Positions 15,819 to 22,956 of a stretch of DNA of 39,623 bases are shown one piece after another. Source of the stretch: an uncultured Actinomycetes bacterium (lineage in GTDB: Bacteria; Actinomycetota; Actinomycetes; Nanopelagicales; Nanopelagicaceae); assembly GCA_903897475.1 (NCBI GenBank), contig CAIUBS010000091.1:1-39623 (forward strand), written 5' to 3'. The position numbers were made by a program, and so were the translations under genes. Below the pieces are notes generated by a model that worked only from the letters and a program-made list of their open reading frames with translations, did no database searches and was not told the DNA's origin. How positions within the stretch are numbered: position 1 is the stretch's first letter; each line of letters begins with the position of its first letter.

Positions 15819-16660
15819 TTGATTTACACACTCATACAAATTTTAGTGATGGGACTGATACTCCAACTGAATTGGTAAATAAAGCTTTGGCAAGCGGAAT
15901 TACGACTCTGGCAATTACTGACCATGATTCAATTAGTGGTTGGGATGAAGCCATTTCTGCTTTACGCCCTGGACTATCACTTGTGCCGGGAGCGGAAATT
16001 TCTTGCCAGACTTCAGATGGAATAAGTGTGCATGTTCTAGGCCTGTTGTTTGATCCAGAACACTTTGAATTAATGAGTACTCTTGAGAAAACAAGAGACA
16101 ATAGGCACGGCCGGATGGAAAAGATAATTGCCCGAATTAATGAGGCCGGTATTGATATATCAATGGAAGATGTTTTAGAGCAACTTTCAGATGGGGCAAC
16201 ACTAGGTCGGCCACATTTAGCTGATGCCTTGGTTAAAAAAGGAGTAGTTACTAGTAGAGAAGAGGCATTCACAAAGATGCTTCACAATAATTCCAAGTAT
16301 TACGTTTCTCATTATTCACCTTCTCCAGAAGAGGCAATTAAATTAATTAAGGAAGCTGGTGGAGTTGCTGTTATAGCCCATCCCATGGCCTCACATAGAG
16401 GTCGAGTAATTTCATTTGAGACCTTTGGATCAATAATCAAAGCAGGCTTAGATGGAATTGAAGTTGATCATCGCGATCACTCTGCGGATGAAAAGAAAGA
16501 ACTTATTAATTTAGCTAATGAGTTTGATCTTGTAATGACCGGATCTAGTGATTACCATGGAAACGGAAAATTAAACAAGCTAGGTGAGTACACGACAAAT
16601 CCAGAACAATGGGAAAAATTAGAATCTATGGCAAGACAGCGAAGAGTCTTAACTGCTTAG
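15815..16660 (+). CDS. PHP-domain phosphoesterase (TrpH/YciV-like)
   Basis: A metal-dependent hydrolase. Relatives include RNase AM (YciV, 5'-3' trimming of nucleotides and 3'-phosphoadenosine 5'-phosphate) and 3',5'-nucleotide phosphatases. The 281-aa protein shows all PHP metal motifs: DLHTHTNFSDGTDTP, ITDHDSISGWDEA, PGAEISCQ, VAVIAHPMASHRG and the C-terminal GSSDYHGNGK. The start ATG overlaps the EamA stop (ATGA); an upstream in-frame extension inside EamA shows no family similarity. The 3' end interlocks with the convergent DUF3107 stop (TTAG). The exact substrate is open between nucleotide phosphatase and exonuclease activity. Confidence 0.92.
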   Translation: MIDLHTHTNFSDGTDTPTELVNKALASGITTLAITDHDSISGWDEAISALRPGLSLVPGAEISCQTSDGISVHVLGLLFDPEHFELMSTLEKTRDNRHGRMEKIIARINEAGIDISMEDVLEQLSDGATLGRPHLADALVKKGVVTSREEAFTKMLHNNSKYYVSHYSPSPEEAIKLIKEAGGVAVIAHPMASHRGRVISFETFGSIIKAGLDGIEVDHRDHSADEKKELINLANEFDLVMTGSSDYHGNGKLNKLGEYTTNPEQWEKLESMARQRRVLTA

Positions 16661-16917
16661 TTTGCAAAGCCAACTTTACGATCAGATGATTCGCCCACTT
16701 CGACAAAACTAATCTTATTTGAGGGCACAAGTAACTCTCTACCTTTTGTATCACTTAATGAAAGCACAGAAGAGGATTTAATTGCCTCATTCACTTTTGA
16801 TATAACTTCAGATTGAGTACTCGCACACTCAATATTTATCTCATGAGTTGAATCCGAAATACCTATTTTCACTTCTGTTCGCGCTGAACTTTTTGCTACT
16901 GGTTTTGTGGTTGCCAT
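16657..16917 (-). CDS. DUF3107 family protein
   Basis: An 86-aa actinobacterial core protein of unknown function (Rv3208A/TB9.4 type). It shows a lysine-rich N-terminal extension (about 14 residues) not usual in the family, then the core TEVKIGISDSTHEINIE, and the family's end motif KGRELLVPSNKISFVEVG with a terminal RKVGF. It is encoded just downstream of, and on the same strand as, the TetR gene, as in mycobacteria. It has its own leaderless-type promoter (TAGAGT, 16924-16929). The predicted fold is a small alpha/beta domain. No catalytic residues are evident. Confidence 0.9.
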   Translation of the reverse strand: MATTKPVAKSSARTEVKIGISDSTHEINIECASTQSEVISKVNEAIKSSSVLSLSDTKGRELLVPSNKISFVEVGESSDRKVGFAN

Positions 16918-16923
16918 GCTGTA

Positions 16924-16929
16924 ACTCTA
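16924..16929 (-). promoter_or_regulatory. leaderless-type -10 box of the DUF3107 gene
   Basis: Minus-strand TAGAGT, then TACAGC (6 nt), then ATG 16917. It sits in the 37-bp gap after the TetR stop, so DUF3107 can be transcribed separately. Confidence 0.58.
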
Positions 16930-16954
16930 CCTTTTCAATTCAAAGTTTGCTAAT

Positions 16955-17563
16955 TCACGATTTTGATTTGGGAAATCCTGAAATTCCACGCCAAATTAGA
17001 TTCATTACTAACTCTGTGGCTCGCTGGCGATCAATTTTGCCATCGCGATCTAACCAATGCCTAGCGGTTGTTTGAACAGTTCCAATTATTCCAACTGCCA
17101 ACATCATCGATTCTTCTTTTCCTAATCCTGTATCAATTGAAATTACCGCACTAACTGCAGCTGCGCAGTCATAGGTCATTCGATTTAGTCGCTCTCTTAC
17201 CTGAGGTTCTAGATTCATATCACTTTCAAATAGTAAGCGAAACGCTTCACCTTCAGAATCAATAAACCCAAAGTACGCATCAACGGTTGCGGCAACTCTT
17301 GAAGAGTTTTCTCTATTGGAGGCAATGGCTTTTTGGATTGCAAACACTAATGAATCAATGTGTAAATCTAATACTGCTAGATATAGATCAAGTTTTGATG
17401 GAAAGTGTTGATATAAAACTGGTTTACTTACATTTGCTCTATCTGCAATTTCATCCATTGCAGCAGAGTGGTACCCAGCTGCCGTAAAAACTTCTAGGGC
17501 TGCAACAAGTAACTGGGCTCGGCGTTCATCGCGGGGCAGCCGACTAGATTTATCATCAACCAT
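16955..17563 (-). CDS. TetR family transcriptional regulator (Rv3208 type)
   Basis: A 202-aa repressor-type protein. The N-terminal HTH is clear (about 10-57: RDERRAQLLVAALEVFTAAG, then MDEIADRANVSKPVLYQHFP followed by SKLDLYLAVLD). The C-terminal ligand/dimer domain ends WLDRDGKIDRQRATELVMNL followed by IWRGISGF, matching the Rv3208 group. The ligand is unknown. It has a TAGAAT -10 box six bases before the ATG and faces mshB across 66 bp; auto-regulation or control of mshB from that shared region is possible (inference). The TetR-DUF3107 pair is conserved in actinobacteria. Confidence 0.92.
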   Translation of the reverse strand: MVDDKSSRLPRDERRAQLLVAALEVFTAAGYHSAAMDEIADRANVSKPVLYQHFPSKLDLYLAVLDLHIDSLVFAIQKAIASNRENSSRVAATVDAYFGFIDSEGEAFRLLFESDMNLEPQVRERLNRMTYDCAAAVSAVISIDTGLGKEESMMLAVGIIGTVQTTARHWLDRDGKIDRQRATELVMNLIWRGISGFPKSKS

Positions 17564-17629
17564 TGAACAATTCTAATCACTACTCATAGATATTGTCAGA
17601 TTTGTTTAAATTCAAGTTATATTGTGGGA
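17564..17629. promoter_or_regulatory. divergent leaderless promoters, tetR / mshB
   Basis: Minus strand: TAGAAT (17575-17570), TGTTCA, ATG 17563. Plus strand: TATATT (17618-17623), GTGGGA, GTG 17630; a TTGTCA at 17593-17598 could be a poorly spaced -35. The plus-strand box spacing decides the mshB start in favour of GTG 17630 over GTG 17624. Confidence 0.58.
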
Positions 17630-18496
17630 GTGAGTACGCAAAAGAGATTATTACTAGTACACGCTCATCCAGATGATGAGACGATAAATAATGGCGTAAC
17701 TATGACTAAATATGCTCGAGAAGGAACAAAAGTAACTTTAGTAACCTGCACTCGTGGCGAAGAAGGTGAAGTCTTAATCGAAAGTCTTGCCAATTTAGCC
17801 AGTAGTAGAGATGACAAACTTGGTCAACATCGAGAAGTAGAATTAAAAAATGCAATGCAGCACCTTGGTATTGAAGATTACAGATTTCTAGGTGCGCCAA
17901 ATAAGAAATGGCGCGACAGTGGAATGATTGGGACTGCTCAAAATGAAAGGACTGATGTTTTTTGGCAGGCAAATTTAGAGGAAGCCGCACAAGAATTAGT
18001 CAAAGTTATTCTTGAAACTAAGCCACAAGTTTTAATTACCTATGATGAGTTTGGTGGGTATGGCCATCCAGATCACATAAAAGCAAATCAAGTGGCGATG
18101 AAGGCAGCAGATATGGCAGTTTCGCAAGGCTGGACGATTAGTAAAATTTACTGGAACACAATGCCAAGATCTGTAATTCAAAATGGAATTGAGAAAATGA
18201 AGGAAATTGGATCCAGTTTTTTTGGTGCAGAAAGTGTTGATGACTTGCCATTTGCAAAACCCGATGAATTGGTGACTACAGTAATTAGAGCTAGTGAATA
18301 TGTGCCCCAAAAACTAGAGGCTATGAAAGCCCATGCCACGCAGATATCTGTAGATGGTCCATTTTTTGCCCTTTCAAATAATCTAGGGCTGTCCGTCTGG
18401 GGAGATGAGTATTACACATTGGTAAGAGGTCAAAAATCAGAACCCTTTGATTCAGATGGTCGTGAGTTAGATTTATTTGCTGGAATTAAATTATGA
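17630..18496 (+). CDS. mshB: GlcNAc-inositol deacetylase of mycothiol synthesis (MshB/LmbE family)
   Basis: Removes acetyl from GlcNAc-Ins, step two of mycothiol synthesis. The 288-aa protein begins MSTQKRLLLVHAHPDDE with the Zn site AHPDDE (His13, Asp16). It continues with VTLVTCTRGEEGEVL, DYRFLGAPNKKWRDSGM, YDEFGGYGHPDHIKANQ (third Zn ligand His) and a C-terminal region with ATQISVDGPFFALSNN. Length and motifs match MshB; the related mycothiol-S-conjugate amidase Mca is the alternative, but the GEEGEV motif and the neighbourhood (small membrane protein, ferredoxin, DapC, as near Rv1170-1178) favour MshB. The start is chosen from the leaderless-type promoter. The stop overlaps the next gene by 4 bp. 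Confidence 0.9.
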   Translation: MSTQKRLLLVHAHPDDETINNGVTMTKYAREGTKVTLVTCTRGEEGEVLIESLANLASSRDDKLGQHREVELKNAMQHLGIEDYRFLGAPNKKWRDSGMIGTAQNERTDVFWQANLEEAAQELVKVILETKPQVLITYDEFGGYGHPDHIKANQVAMKAADMAVSQGWTISKIYWNTMPRSVIQNGIEKMKEIGSSFFGAESVDDLPFAKPDELVTTVIRASEYVPQKLEAMKAHATQISVDGPFFALSNNLGLSVWGDEYYTLVRGQKSEPFDSDGRELDLFAGIKL

Positions 18497-18816
18497 AATT
18501 AGCTAAATCCATATTATTGGGATTACTAATTGGATTTAGTTCGACCTTGCTCCACAATATTTTCCCACCATTTGGGTTAGTTGGCGCACTTGCCTTAACT
18601 TTCTTAGGAGTTCGAGTATCTGGACAGTTGTTTATGCTTAAACGGTATCAATTTTTAACATCTCTAGCATGGCTCATAGTTGTTATCAGAGCAGGCTCTA
18701 TCGGCTTTGCCGATGAAATATTGATATATGGAAATACCACTGGAAATATTTTTCTTCTAGGTGGATTTCTGGCATTACTTTTGGGACTAATCTCAAAAAG
18801 AACTTTTAGTCGCTAA
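18493..18816 (+). CDS. small integral membrane protein (DUF6113-like)
   Basis: A 107-aa protein with three to four hydrophobic helices (SILLGLLIGFSSTLLHNIF, VGALALTFLGVRVSG, LTSLAWLIVVIRAGSIGF, IFLLGGFLALLLGLISK). In other actinobacteria a small membrane protein of the DUF6113 type follows mshB, and this gene has the same place and size; the family name is given on that basis and only moderately sure. It overlaps mshB by ATGA. Its 3' end runs 11 bp into the end of the convergent cysS. No function can be assigned. Confidence 0.72.
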   Translation: MKLAKSILLGLLIGFSSTLLHNIFPPFGLVGALALTFLGVRVSGQLFMLKRYQFLTSLAWLIVVIRAGSIGFADEILIYGNTTGNIFLLGGFLALLLGLISKRTFSR

Positions 18817-20224
18817 TAAGCCAATTCCAAGTTTGCCCATCTTTACTATCATTAACTGCGATTCCATTTTCAGATAATAAATCACGCAGACGATCACTTT
18901 CCGAAAAATTACCTTCAGATCTAGCTTTCTGCCGTTGAATTAAAATCTCATTCAAGTGATCAGGCAGATTTTTACTCTGATTTGGTGGATTAAAAAGATC
19001 TAACCCAAATAATTTATCTATTTTATTAAATACTTCCAACTTAACACCATCACTTATTGATTGAGATTTTTCAATACTTCTAATCTTCTGTAGTGCTCGA
19101 GGAGTATCAAGATCATCGCATAGATCTGCAACAATTTGGCTAATCAAGATTTCACCTTCATCACTTTGCATAGAGTCACTAGCTTGCCAAATTAAGATTT
19201 TTTCACGCCACCTTTGTAGTAGTTGATGAGCTGCTTTTAGGCTATCCCAACTTAAATCCATTTGACTTCGGTATCGATTCTCTAAAAAGCATAATCTAAG
19301 AGCAAGTGGATCGATATTTCGTGCAATTAAGTCTGATACCAATACAACATTATTAGAGCTCTTAGCCATTTTTCTACCCTCAAATAAGAGGTGCTCTCCA
19401 TGAAGCCACAGCGCAACAGCCTCTTTATCGATTATGCAATTAGATTGCGCTCTCTCATTTTCATGATGAGGAAATCTCAGATCGATACCGCCTAAATGTA
19501 AATCGACGAATCCGTTGAGGTAGTGAAGAGACATAGCTGAACACTCAACATGCCAGCCTGGAAACCCGTTACCCCATGGCGAATTCCAAATCATCTGTGT
19601 TCGATTCTCCGCAGCTTTCCATAGTGCCCAGTCAGCATGAAATCTTTTGGCACCAGCTTCACTATATTCAAATCGGTGACCGGGCTTAAGTGAATCTAAT
19701 CTGTTTCCACTGATTGCTCCATAACTAGGAAATGTTTGTGCAGAGAAATAAACACAGTTATCGCTACCAACATAGGCGTGATCTTTTTTAATCAACTCAT
19801 TAATGAGATTATGCATAAGATCGATGCATTCACTTGCCTTTGGATACTTATCAGCTGGAGTTATATTTAATAGTTTTAAATCAGTATGAAAGCGAGCTTC
19901 ATAAATTTTAGCTATCTCATAAGGATCTTTAGATTCAGCCTTTGCTTGAGCCAATATTTTATCTTCAACAAAATCTTCTGACATATGACCAACATCGGTA
20001 ATGTTCTGGATAAATCTAATTTCATATCCAATATATTTTGCAAGCCTAATTACTATGTCTGAAAGTAAAAAAGTTCTCATATTCCCAACGTGAGCATCTC
20101 GATAAACAGTTGGACCACAACCATAAATTCTTAGACTTTTTCCATCACTACTTTTCAAAGCTTGAAGTTTGCGAGTCTTGGTATCAAAAAGATTAATTAC
20201 AGGTAACTCTTTGGTAGTCATCAT
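18806..20224 (-). CDS. cysS: cysteinyl-tRNA synthetase, divergent type
   Basis: Class I aminoacyl-tRNA synthetase charging tRNA-Cys. The 472-aa protein has GCGPTVYRDAHVGNMRTF (Zn ligand Cys36; HIGH motif as HVGN 45-48), QNITDVGH, GWHVECSAM (Zn ligand Cys228), DLRFPHHENERAQ (His253, Glu257) and the KMSKS loop as KMAKS (285-289), plus a C-terminal anticodon-binding region. All zinc ligands are present, so it should be active; it lacks MshC signatures. The KMAKS form, the SEDFVEDKI insert region and the odd location next to ferredoxin raise the question whether it is the sole CysRS or a second one. ATG 20224 overlaps the stop of the upstream SH3-like gene (ATGA), so translation is coupled. Confidence 0.88.
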   Translation of the reverse strand: MMTTKELPVINLFDTKTRKLQALKSSDGKSLRIYGCGPTVYRDAHVGNMRTFLLSDIVIRLAKYIGYEIRFIQNITDVGHMSEDFVEDKILAQAKAESKDPYEIAKIYEARFHTDLKLLNITPADKYPKASECIDLMHNLINELIKKDHAYVGSDNCVYFSAQTFPSYGAISGNRLDSLKPGHRFEYSEAGAKRFHADWALWKAAENRTQMIWNSPWGNGFPGWHVECSAMSLHYLNGFVDLHLGGIDLRFPHHENERAQSNCIIDKEAVALWLHGEHLLFEGRKMAKSSNNVVLVSDLIARNIDPLALRLCFLENRYRSQMDLSWDSLKAAHQLLQRWREKILIWQASDSMQSDEGEILISQIVADLCDDLDTPRALQKIRSIEKSQSISDGVKLEVFNKIDKLFGLDLFNPPNQSKNLPDHLNEILIQRQKARSEGNFSESDRLRDLLSENGIAVNDSKDGQTWNWLISD

Positions 20225-20403
20225 TTACTGGGCACAATCTTCCATACCGCTATCTTTGCCAGATCAAAGGAAACTAGCGAACCATCTTTTTTGCGCACAG
20301 TGTTTTCGCTCTCTAAAACCCCCAAAATATCCCGAAAACCCCCATCAGGATCATGTAAGCGGATACTCACCCGCTGGCCGATATGAGCCGCTGATGGCTG
20401 CAT
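20221..20403 (-). CDS. 60-aa SH3-like protein, resembling the N-domain of actinobacterial GNAT proteins
   Basis: A small protein MQPSAAHIGQRVSIRLHDPD followed by GGFRDILGVLESE and a KDGSLVSFDLAKIAVWKIVP end. The pattern (G.RV.IR......G...D.LG.L......V....G....F....I...K.VP) resembles the N-terminal SH3-like domain of actinobacterial GNAT acetyltransferases of the Rv0428c kind, which often lie beside fdxA. Here no acetyltransferase domain follows, so it is a stand-alone domain or a reduced relic. The start ATG 20403 is set by AGGAGGAG (minus strand 20415-20408) four bases upstream; longer in-frame extensions have no support. A second TAGGAGGAG-like purine run lies about 45 bp further upstream. 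The stop overlaps cysS by 4 bp. Confidence 0.68.
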   Translation of the reverse strand: MQPSAAHIGQRVSIRLHDPDGGFRDILGVLESENTVRKKDGSLVSFDLAKIAVWKIVPSK

Positions 20404-20434
20404 TTGGCTCCTCCTATTAAACTTAGCCAGACTT

Positions 20435-20446
20435 ATCAATATTGAT
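20435..20446. repeat. 12-bp perfect palindrome between the SH3-like gene and fdxA
   Basis: ATCAATATTGAT, a perfect 12-bp palindrome in the middle of the 89-bp divergent region. Both genes here have Shine-Dalgarno leaders instead of leaderless starts. The central position between two outward promoters fits a dimeric-regulator operator, but this is inference. Confidence 0.4.
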
Positions 20447-20492
20447 GGCAGTATTCTCCTCCTAACTAGGTGGATTGACTGTAAGGAGAAGC

Positions 20493-20813
20493 GTGACCTA
20501 CATAATTGCTCAACCATGTGTTGATGTTAAGGACAAATCCTGTATTGAAGAGTGCCCAGTTGATTGCATCTATGAGGGTGATCGAATGCTATACATCCAA
20601 CCTGATGAGTGCGTGGACTGTGGAGCTTGTGAGCCAGTTTGTCCGGTTGAGGCAATTTACTATGAAGATGATGTCCCAGCTCAGTGGAAAAATTTTAGTG
20701 AAGTCAATAGCAAGTTCTTTGTTGAAATTGGATCTCCCGGTGGTGCAGCAAAGTTGGGTGCAATCGGTAAAGATCATGAAGTAGTTGCTGCACTTCCACC
20801 ACAAGAGAAATAA
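20493..20813 (+). CDS. fdxA: 7Fe ferredoxin FdxA/FdxC
   Basis: A small soluble electron carrier with one [3Fe-4S] and one [4Fe-4S] cluster. The 106-aa protein starts MTYIIAQPCVDVKDKSC and has the two cluster motifs (CVDVKDKSCIEECPVDCIYEG; CVDCGACEPVCPVEAIY), then the actinobacterial tail DVPAQWKNFSEVNSKFF followed by VEIGSPGGAAKLG. Start: GTG 20493 with AAGGAG at 20483-20488; an in-frame codon at 20475 lies before this site. dapC follows in the same reading frame after the TAA stop; the fdx-dapC pair is conserved (Rv1177-Rv1178). Confidence 0.95.
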   Translation: MTYIIAQPCVDVKDKSCIEECPVDCIYEGDRMLYIQPDECVDCGACEPVCPVEAIYYEDDVPAQWKNFSEVNSKFFVEIGSPGGAAKLGAIGKDHEVVAALPPQEK

Positions 20814-20819
20814 GTTTTT

Positions 20820-21866
20820 CTGAAGCTGCCAGATTTTCCCTGGGATCTTTTGGCGCCTTATGGCGAAAAAGCTAAAAAATATTTAGGTGGCTTCATAGAC
20901 TTATCGCAAGGAACTCCAGTTGATCCAACACCAAAATTTATTCAAGATGCTTTAGCAAATGCGAGTAACTCACCAAGCTATCCACTTACTGCTGGTAGTC
21001 CGCAATTAAAAGATGCAATTAGAAAGTGGGCAATATCAAATCTTGGCGCCACTGGCGAGTTTGATGTTCTACCAGTAATCGGTTCAAAAGAGTTTGTGGC
21101 ACTTTTGCCTACATTTTTGCAAAGTAAAGCAGTGCTATATCCAAAGGTTGCTTATCCAACTTATTTAGTTGGTGCATTAATGGCATCAGCAAATGCAATT
21201 CCAGTTGAGATCGACGCTAAGAGTTGGCCAGTCGCTGATTTAGCTTGGATAAACTCGCCATCAAATCCAACAGGGCAAGTTCAAAGTGATAGTGAAATTT
21301 TGGCTGCAATTAATTGGGCAAGAGAAAATGGATCAATAGTTGCAAGTGATGAGTGTTATTTGTCATTTTCAAACCAAGCCAAATCAATATTGCATATAGC
21401 TGCGGGTAACAATCAAGGAGTATTAGCCGTTCATTCACTTTCAAAACGTTCAAACTTAGCGGGCTATCGAGCTGCCTTTGTGATCGGCGATTCAAAGTTA
21501 ATTGATCAAATTAGACAGATTAGAAAACATGCAGGTCTTATGGTTCCACTTCCAGTGCAGCAAGCAATGATCGCAGCCTTATCTGATAATGATCATGCCA
21601 TAGAACAGGCTCAGCGTTATGAGAAAAGAAGGACAAGCTTAGTTTCAGTACTTTTAGAGAAAGGTTTTACTATTGAACATAGTAAAGCTGGCTTATATAT
21701 CTGGTGTAGTAAGAATGAGGATTGTTATAAAACAGTTGATTGGTTTGCAGATCTGGGCATTTTAGTCACCCCAGGTAGTTTTTACGGCAGTGAAAAATTT
21801 ATTAGAATTGCTTTAACTGCAAGTGATGAAAGTATTAATCAAGTAGTTGAGAGATTGAAATTATGA
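20820..21866 (+). CDS. dapC: N-succinyldiaminopimelate aminotransferase, probable CTG start
   Basis: A PLP fold-type I aminotransferase making N-succinyl-LL-DAP from the keto precursor, partnering DapD. Motifs: IDLSQGTPVDPTP, INSPSNPTGQVQ, ASDECYLSFS, then VHSLSKRSNLAGYRAAFVIG with the PLP lysine in SLSKR, and the substrate arginine in FIRIALT. Family members begin with a conserved LPDFPWDxLAPY motif, and this sequence encodes LKLPDFPWDLLAPY from base 20820, upstream of the first ATG/GTG/TTG-type codon (TTG 20850). Between the in-frame fdxA stop (TAA 20811-20813) and the motif, the only codons are GTT, TTT, CTG, AAG, CTG, so CTG 20820 is the best candidate start. No good Shine-Dalgarno is present; coupling to fdxA termination is likely. 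If TTG 20850 is used, the protein loses 10 conserved residues. It overlaps the next gene by ATGA. Confidence 0.85.
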   Translation: MKLPDFPWDLLAPYGEKAKKYLGGFIDLSQGTPVDPTPKFIQDALANASNSPSYPLTAGSPQLKDAIRKWAISNLGATGEFDVLPVIGSKEFVALLPTFLQSKAVLYPKVAYPTYLVGALMASANAIPVEIDAKSWPVADLAWINSPSNPTGQVQSDSEILAAINWARENGSIVASDECYLSFSNQAKSILHIAAGNNQGVLAVHSLSKRSNLAGYRAAFVIGDSKLIDQIRQIRKHAGLMVPLPVQQAMIAALSDNDHAIEQAQRYEKRRTSLVSVLLEKGFTIEHSKAGLYIWCSKNEDCYKTVDWFADLGILVTPGSFYGSEKFIRIALTASDESINQVVERLKL

Positions 21867-22834
21867 CAACTAGTGCAATTTTGCTAGTAGGTGGTAGGGG
21901 AACAAGACTTTTGCCTCTAACTCAACACACTCCAAAACCAATGCTAGAGGTTGCAGGTGTTCCTTTTACTGAACATCAAATAAGAAAGGCAGCCGAGGCT
22001 GGAATTAGTGAGATTGTGTTAGCAACCTCATACAAAGCAGATTTATTCGAGCCTTATTTTGGTAGCGGAGAAAAATTTGGCATAAAAATTAAGTATGCCT
22101 TTGAAACTACCGCTTTAGGAACCGGAGGTGGCATTAAAAATGCTGCTGCATCACTTGGGGCTTGTGATCAGGTTGTAATTTTTAATGGAGATGTATTAAG
22201 TGGACATGATTTAGGCAAACAGATTGAATTTCACAAAAGTAGTAATGCTGATGTGACTTTATACTTAACGCAGGTTATTGATGCAAGAGCTTACGGATGT
22301 GTTGAGGTAGATAACGATAAAAGAGTGAAATCGTTTTTAGAAAAAATGGATAATCCAGTTAGTAACTTAATTAATGCTGGCTGTTACATATTTAATCCAG
22401 ATGTTATTAGTTCAATTCCAGTAGATCAGGTGGTAAGTGTTGAGCGGCAAACCTTTCCAGATCTCATTTCATCTGGTGCAAAAGTTTTTGGATACATTGA
22501 TAACTCCTACTGGTTAGATATTGGCACTCCAGCTGCACTAGTAAAGGCATCTGCCGATTTAGTTACGGGTAAAATAAAATCAACTGCCACCCCAAATCAT
22601 TTAGGAGAGTGTTTGGTTTCAAATACGGCGCAATTAGATCCAACTGCTTTGATTGAAAGGGGCTCGGTGATTAGCCCTGAAGTAGTAGTTGAGGCAGGTT
22701 CTAAAATTTCAGGTTCGATAATTGGAAGTGGTGCAAAAATTGCCAGCAACTGCGTAATTGTTGATTCAATAATTGCGCCAAATACCCAAATAACGGCTGG
22801 AATGCTCGTATTTTCTAATTATTTAGGGTTTTAA
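21863..22834 (+). CDS. nucleotidyltransferase, likely mannose-1-phosphate guanylyltransferase
   Basis: Forms a nucleoside diphosphate sugar, most likely GDP-mannose, for envelope glycan synthesis. The 323-aa protein has the catalytic loop ILLVGGRGTRLLPLTQHTPKPML, ALGTGGGIKNAA, an FNGDVLSGHD metal site and NAGCYIFNPDV, followed from about residue 240 by left-handed beta-helix hexapeptide repeats (LIERGSVISPEVVVEAGSK). It is of the Rv3264c (ManB/ManC-like) type; glucose-1-phosphate thymidylyl- or adenylyltransferase are alternatives. Its neighbours (WhiB, a large glycosyltransferase, phosphomannomutase) support mannose activation. It is translationally coupled to dapC (ATGA). Confidence 0.85.
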   Translation: MTTSAILLVGGRGTRLLPLTQHTPKPMLEVAGVPFTEHQIRKAAEAGISEIVLATSYKADLFEPYFGSGEKFGIKIKYAFETTALGTGGGIKNAAASLGACDQVVIFNGDVLSGHDLGKQIEFHKSSNADVTLYLTQVIDARAYGCVEVDNDKRVKSFLEKMDNPVSNLINAGCYIFNPDVISSIPVDQVVSVERQTFPDLISSGAKVFGYIDNSYWLDIGTPAALVKASADLVTGKIKSTATPNHLGECLVSNTAQLDPTALIERGSVISPEVVVEAGSKISGSIIGSGAKIASNCVIVDSIIAPNTQITAGMLVFSNYLGF

Positions 22835-22956
22835 GCCCACAGATTGGCCGATATCAACTTGACTTATTAGAGTTACAAGCGTGTAATTCTCTTATTGCGG
22901 GCACACCCTGGCCCTTTAAGCAGTGCAAGTACTACACGAAATTCTAAGGAGTGAAG
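22835..22956 (+). promoter_or_regulatory. whiB promoter and leader, the longest gap in the window
   Basis: The 122-bp gap holds a sigma-A-like promoter: TTGACT at 22859-22864, a 17-bp spacer, and TGTAAT at 22882-22887, with an expected start near 22894 and a leader of about 60 nt ending with AAGGAG at 22946-22951. An imperfect inverted repeat AGAGTTAC/GTAATTCTCT (22869-22892) overlaps the -10, a plausible operator position. It is the only promoter in the window with a clear -35 at proper spacing. Confidence 0.55.

Noticed and set aside
15832..16272. 146-codon open frame on the minus strand inside the PHP gene
   Set aside because: Shadow of the PHP coding frame; no family similarity, ribosome-binding site or promoter.
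22824..22840. Possible terminator hairpin GGGTTTTAAGCCC after the nucleotidyltransferase gene
   Set aside because: The stem would leave almost no loop and needs a wobble pair; no T-run follows.
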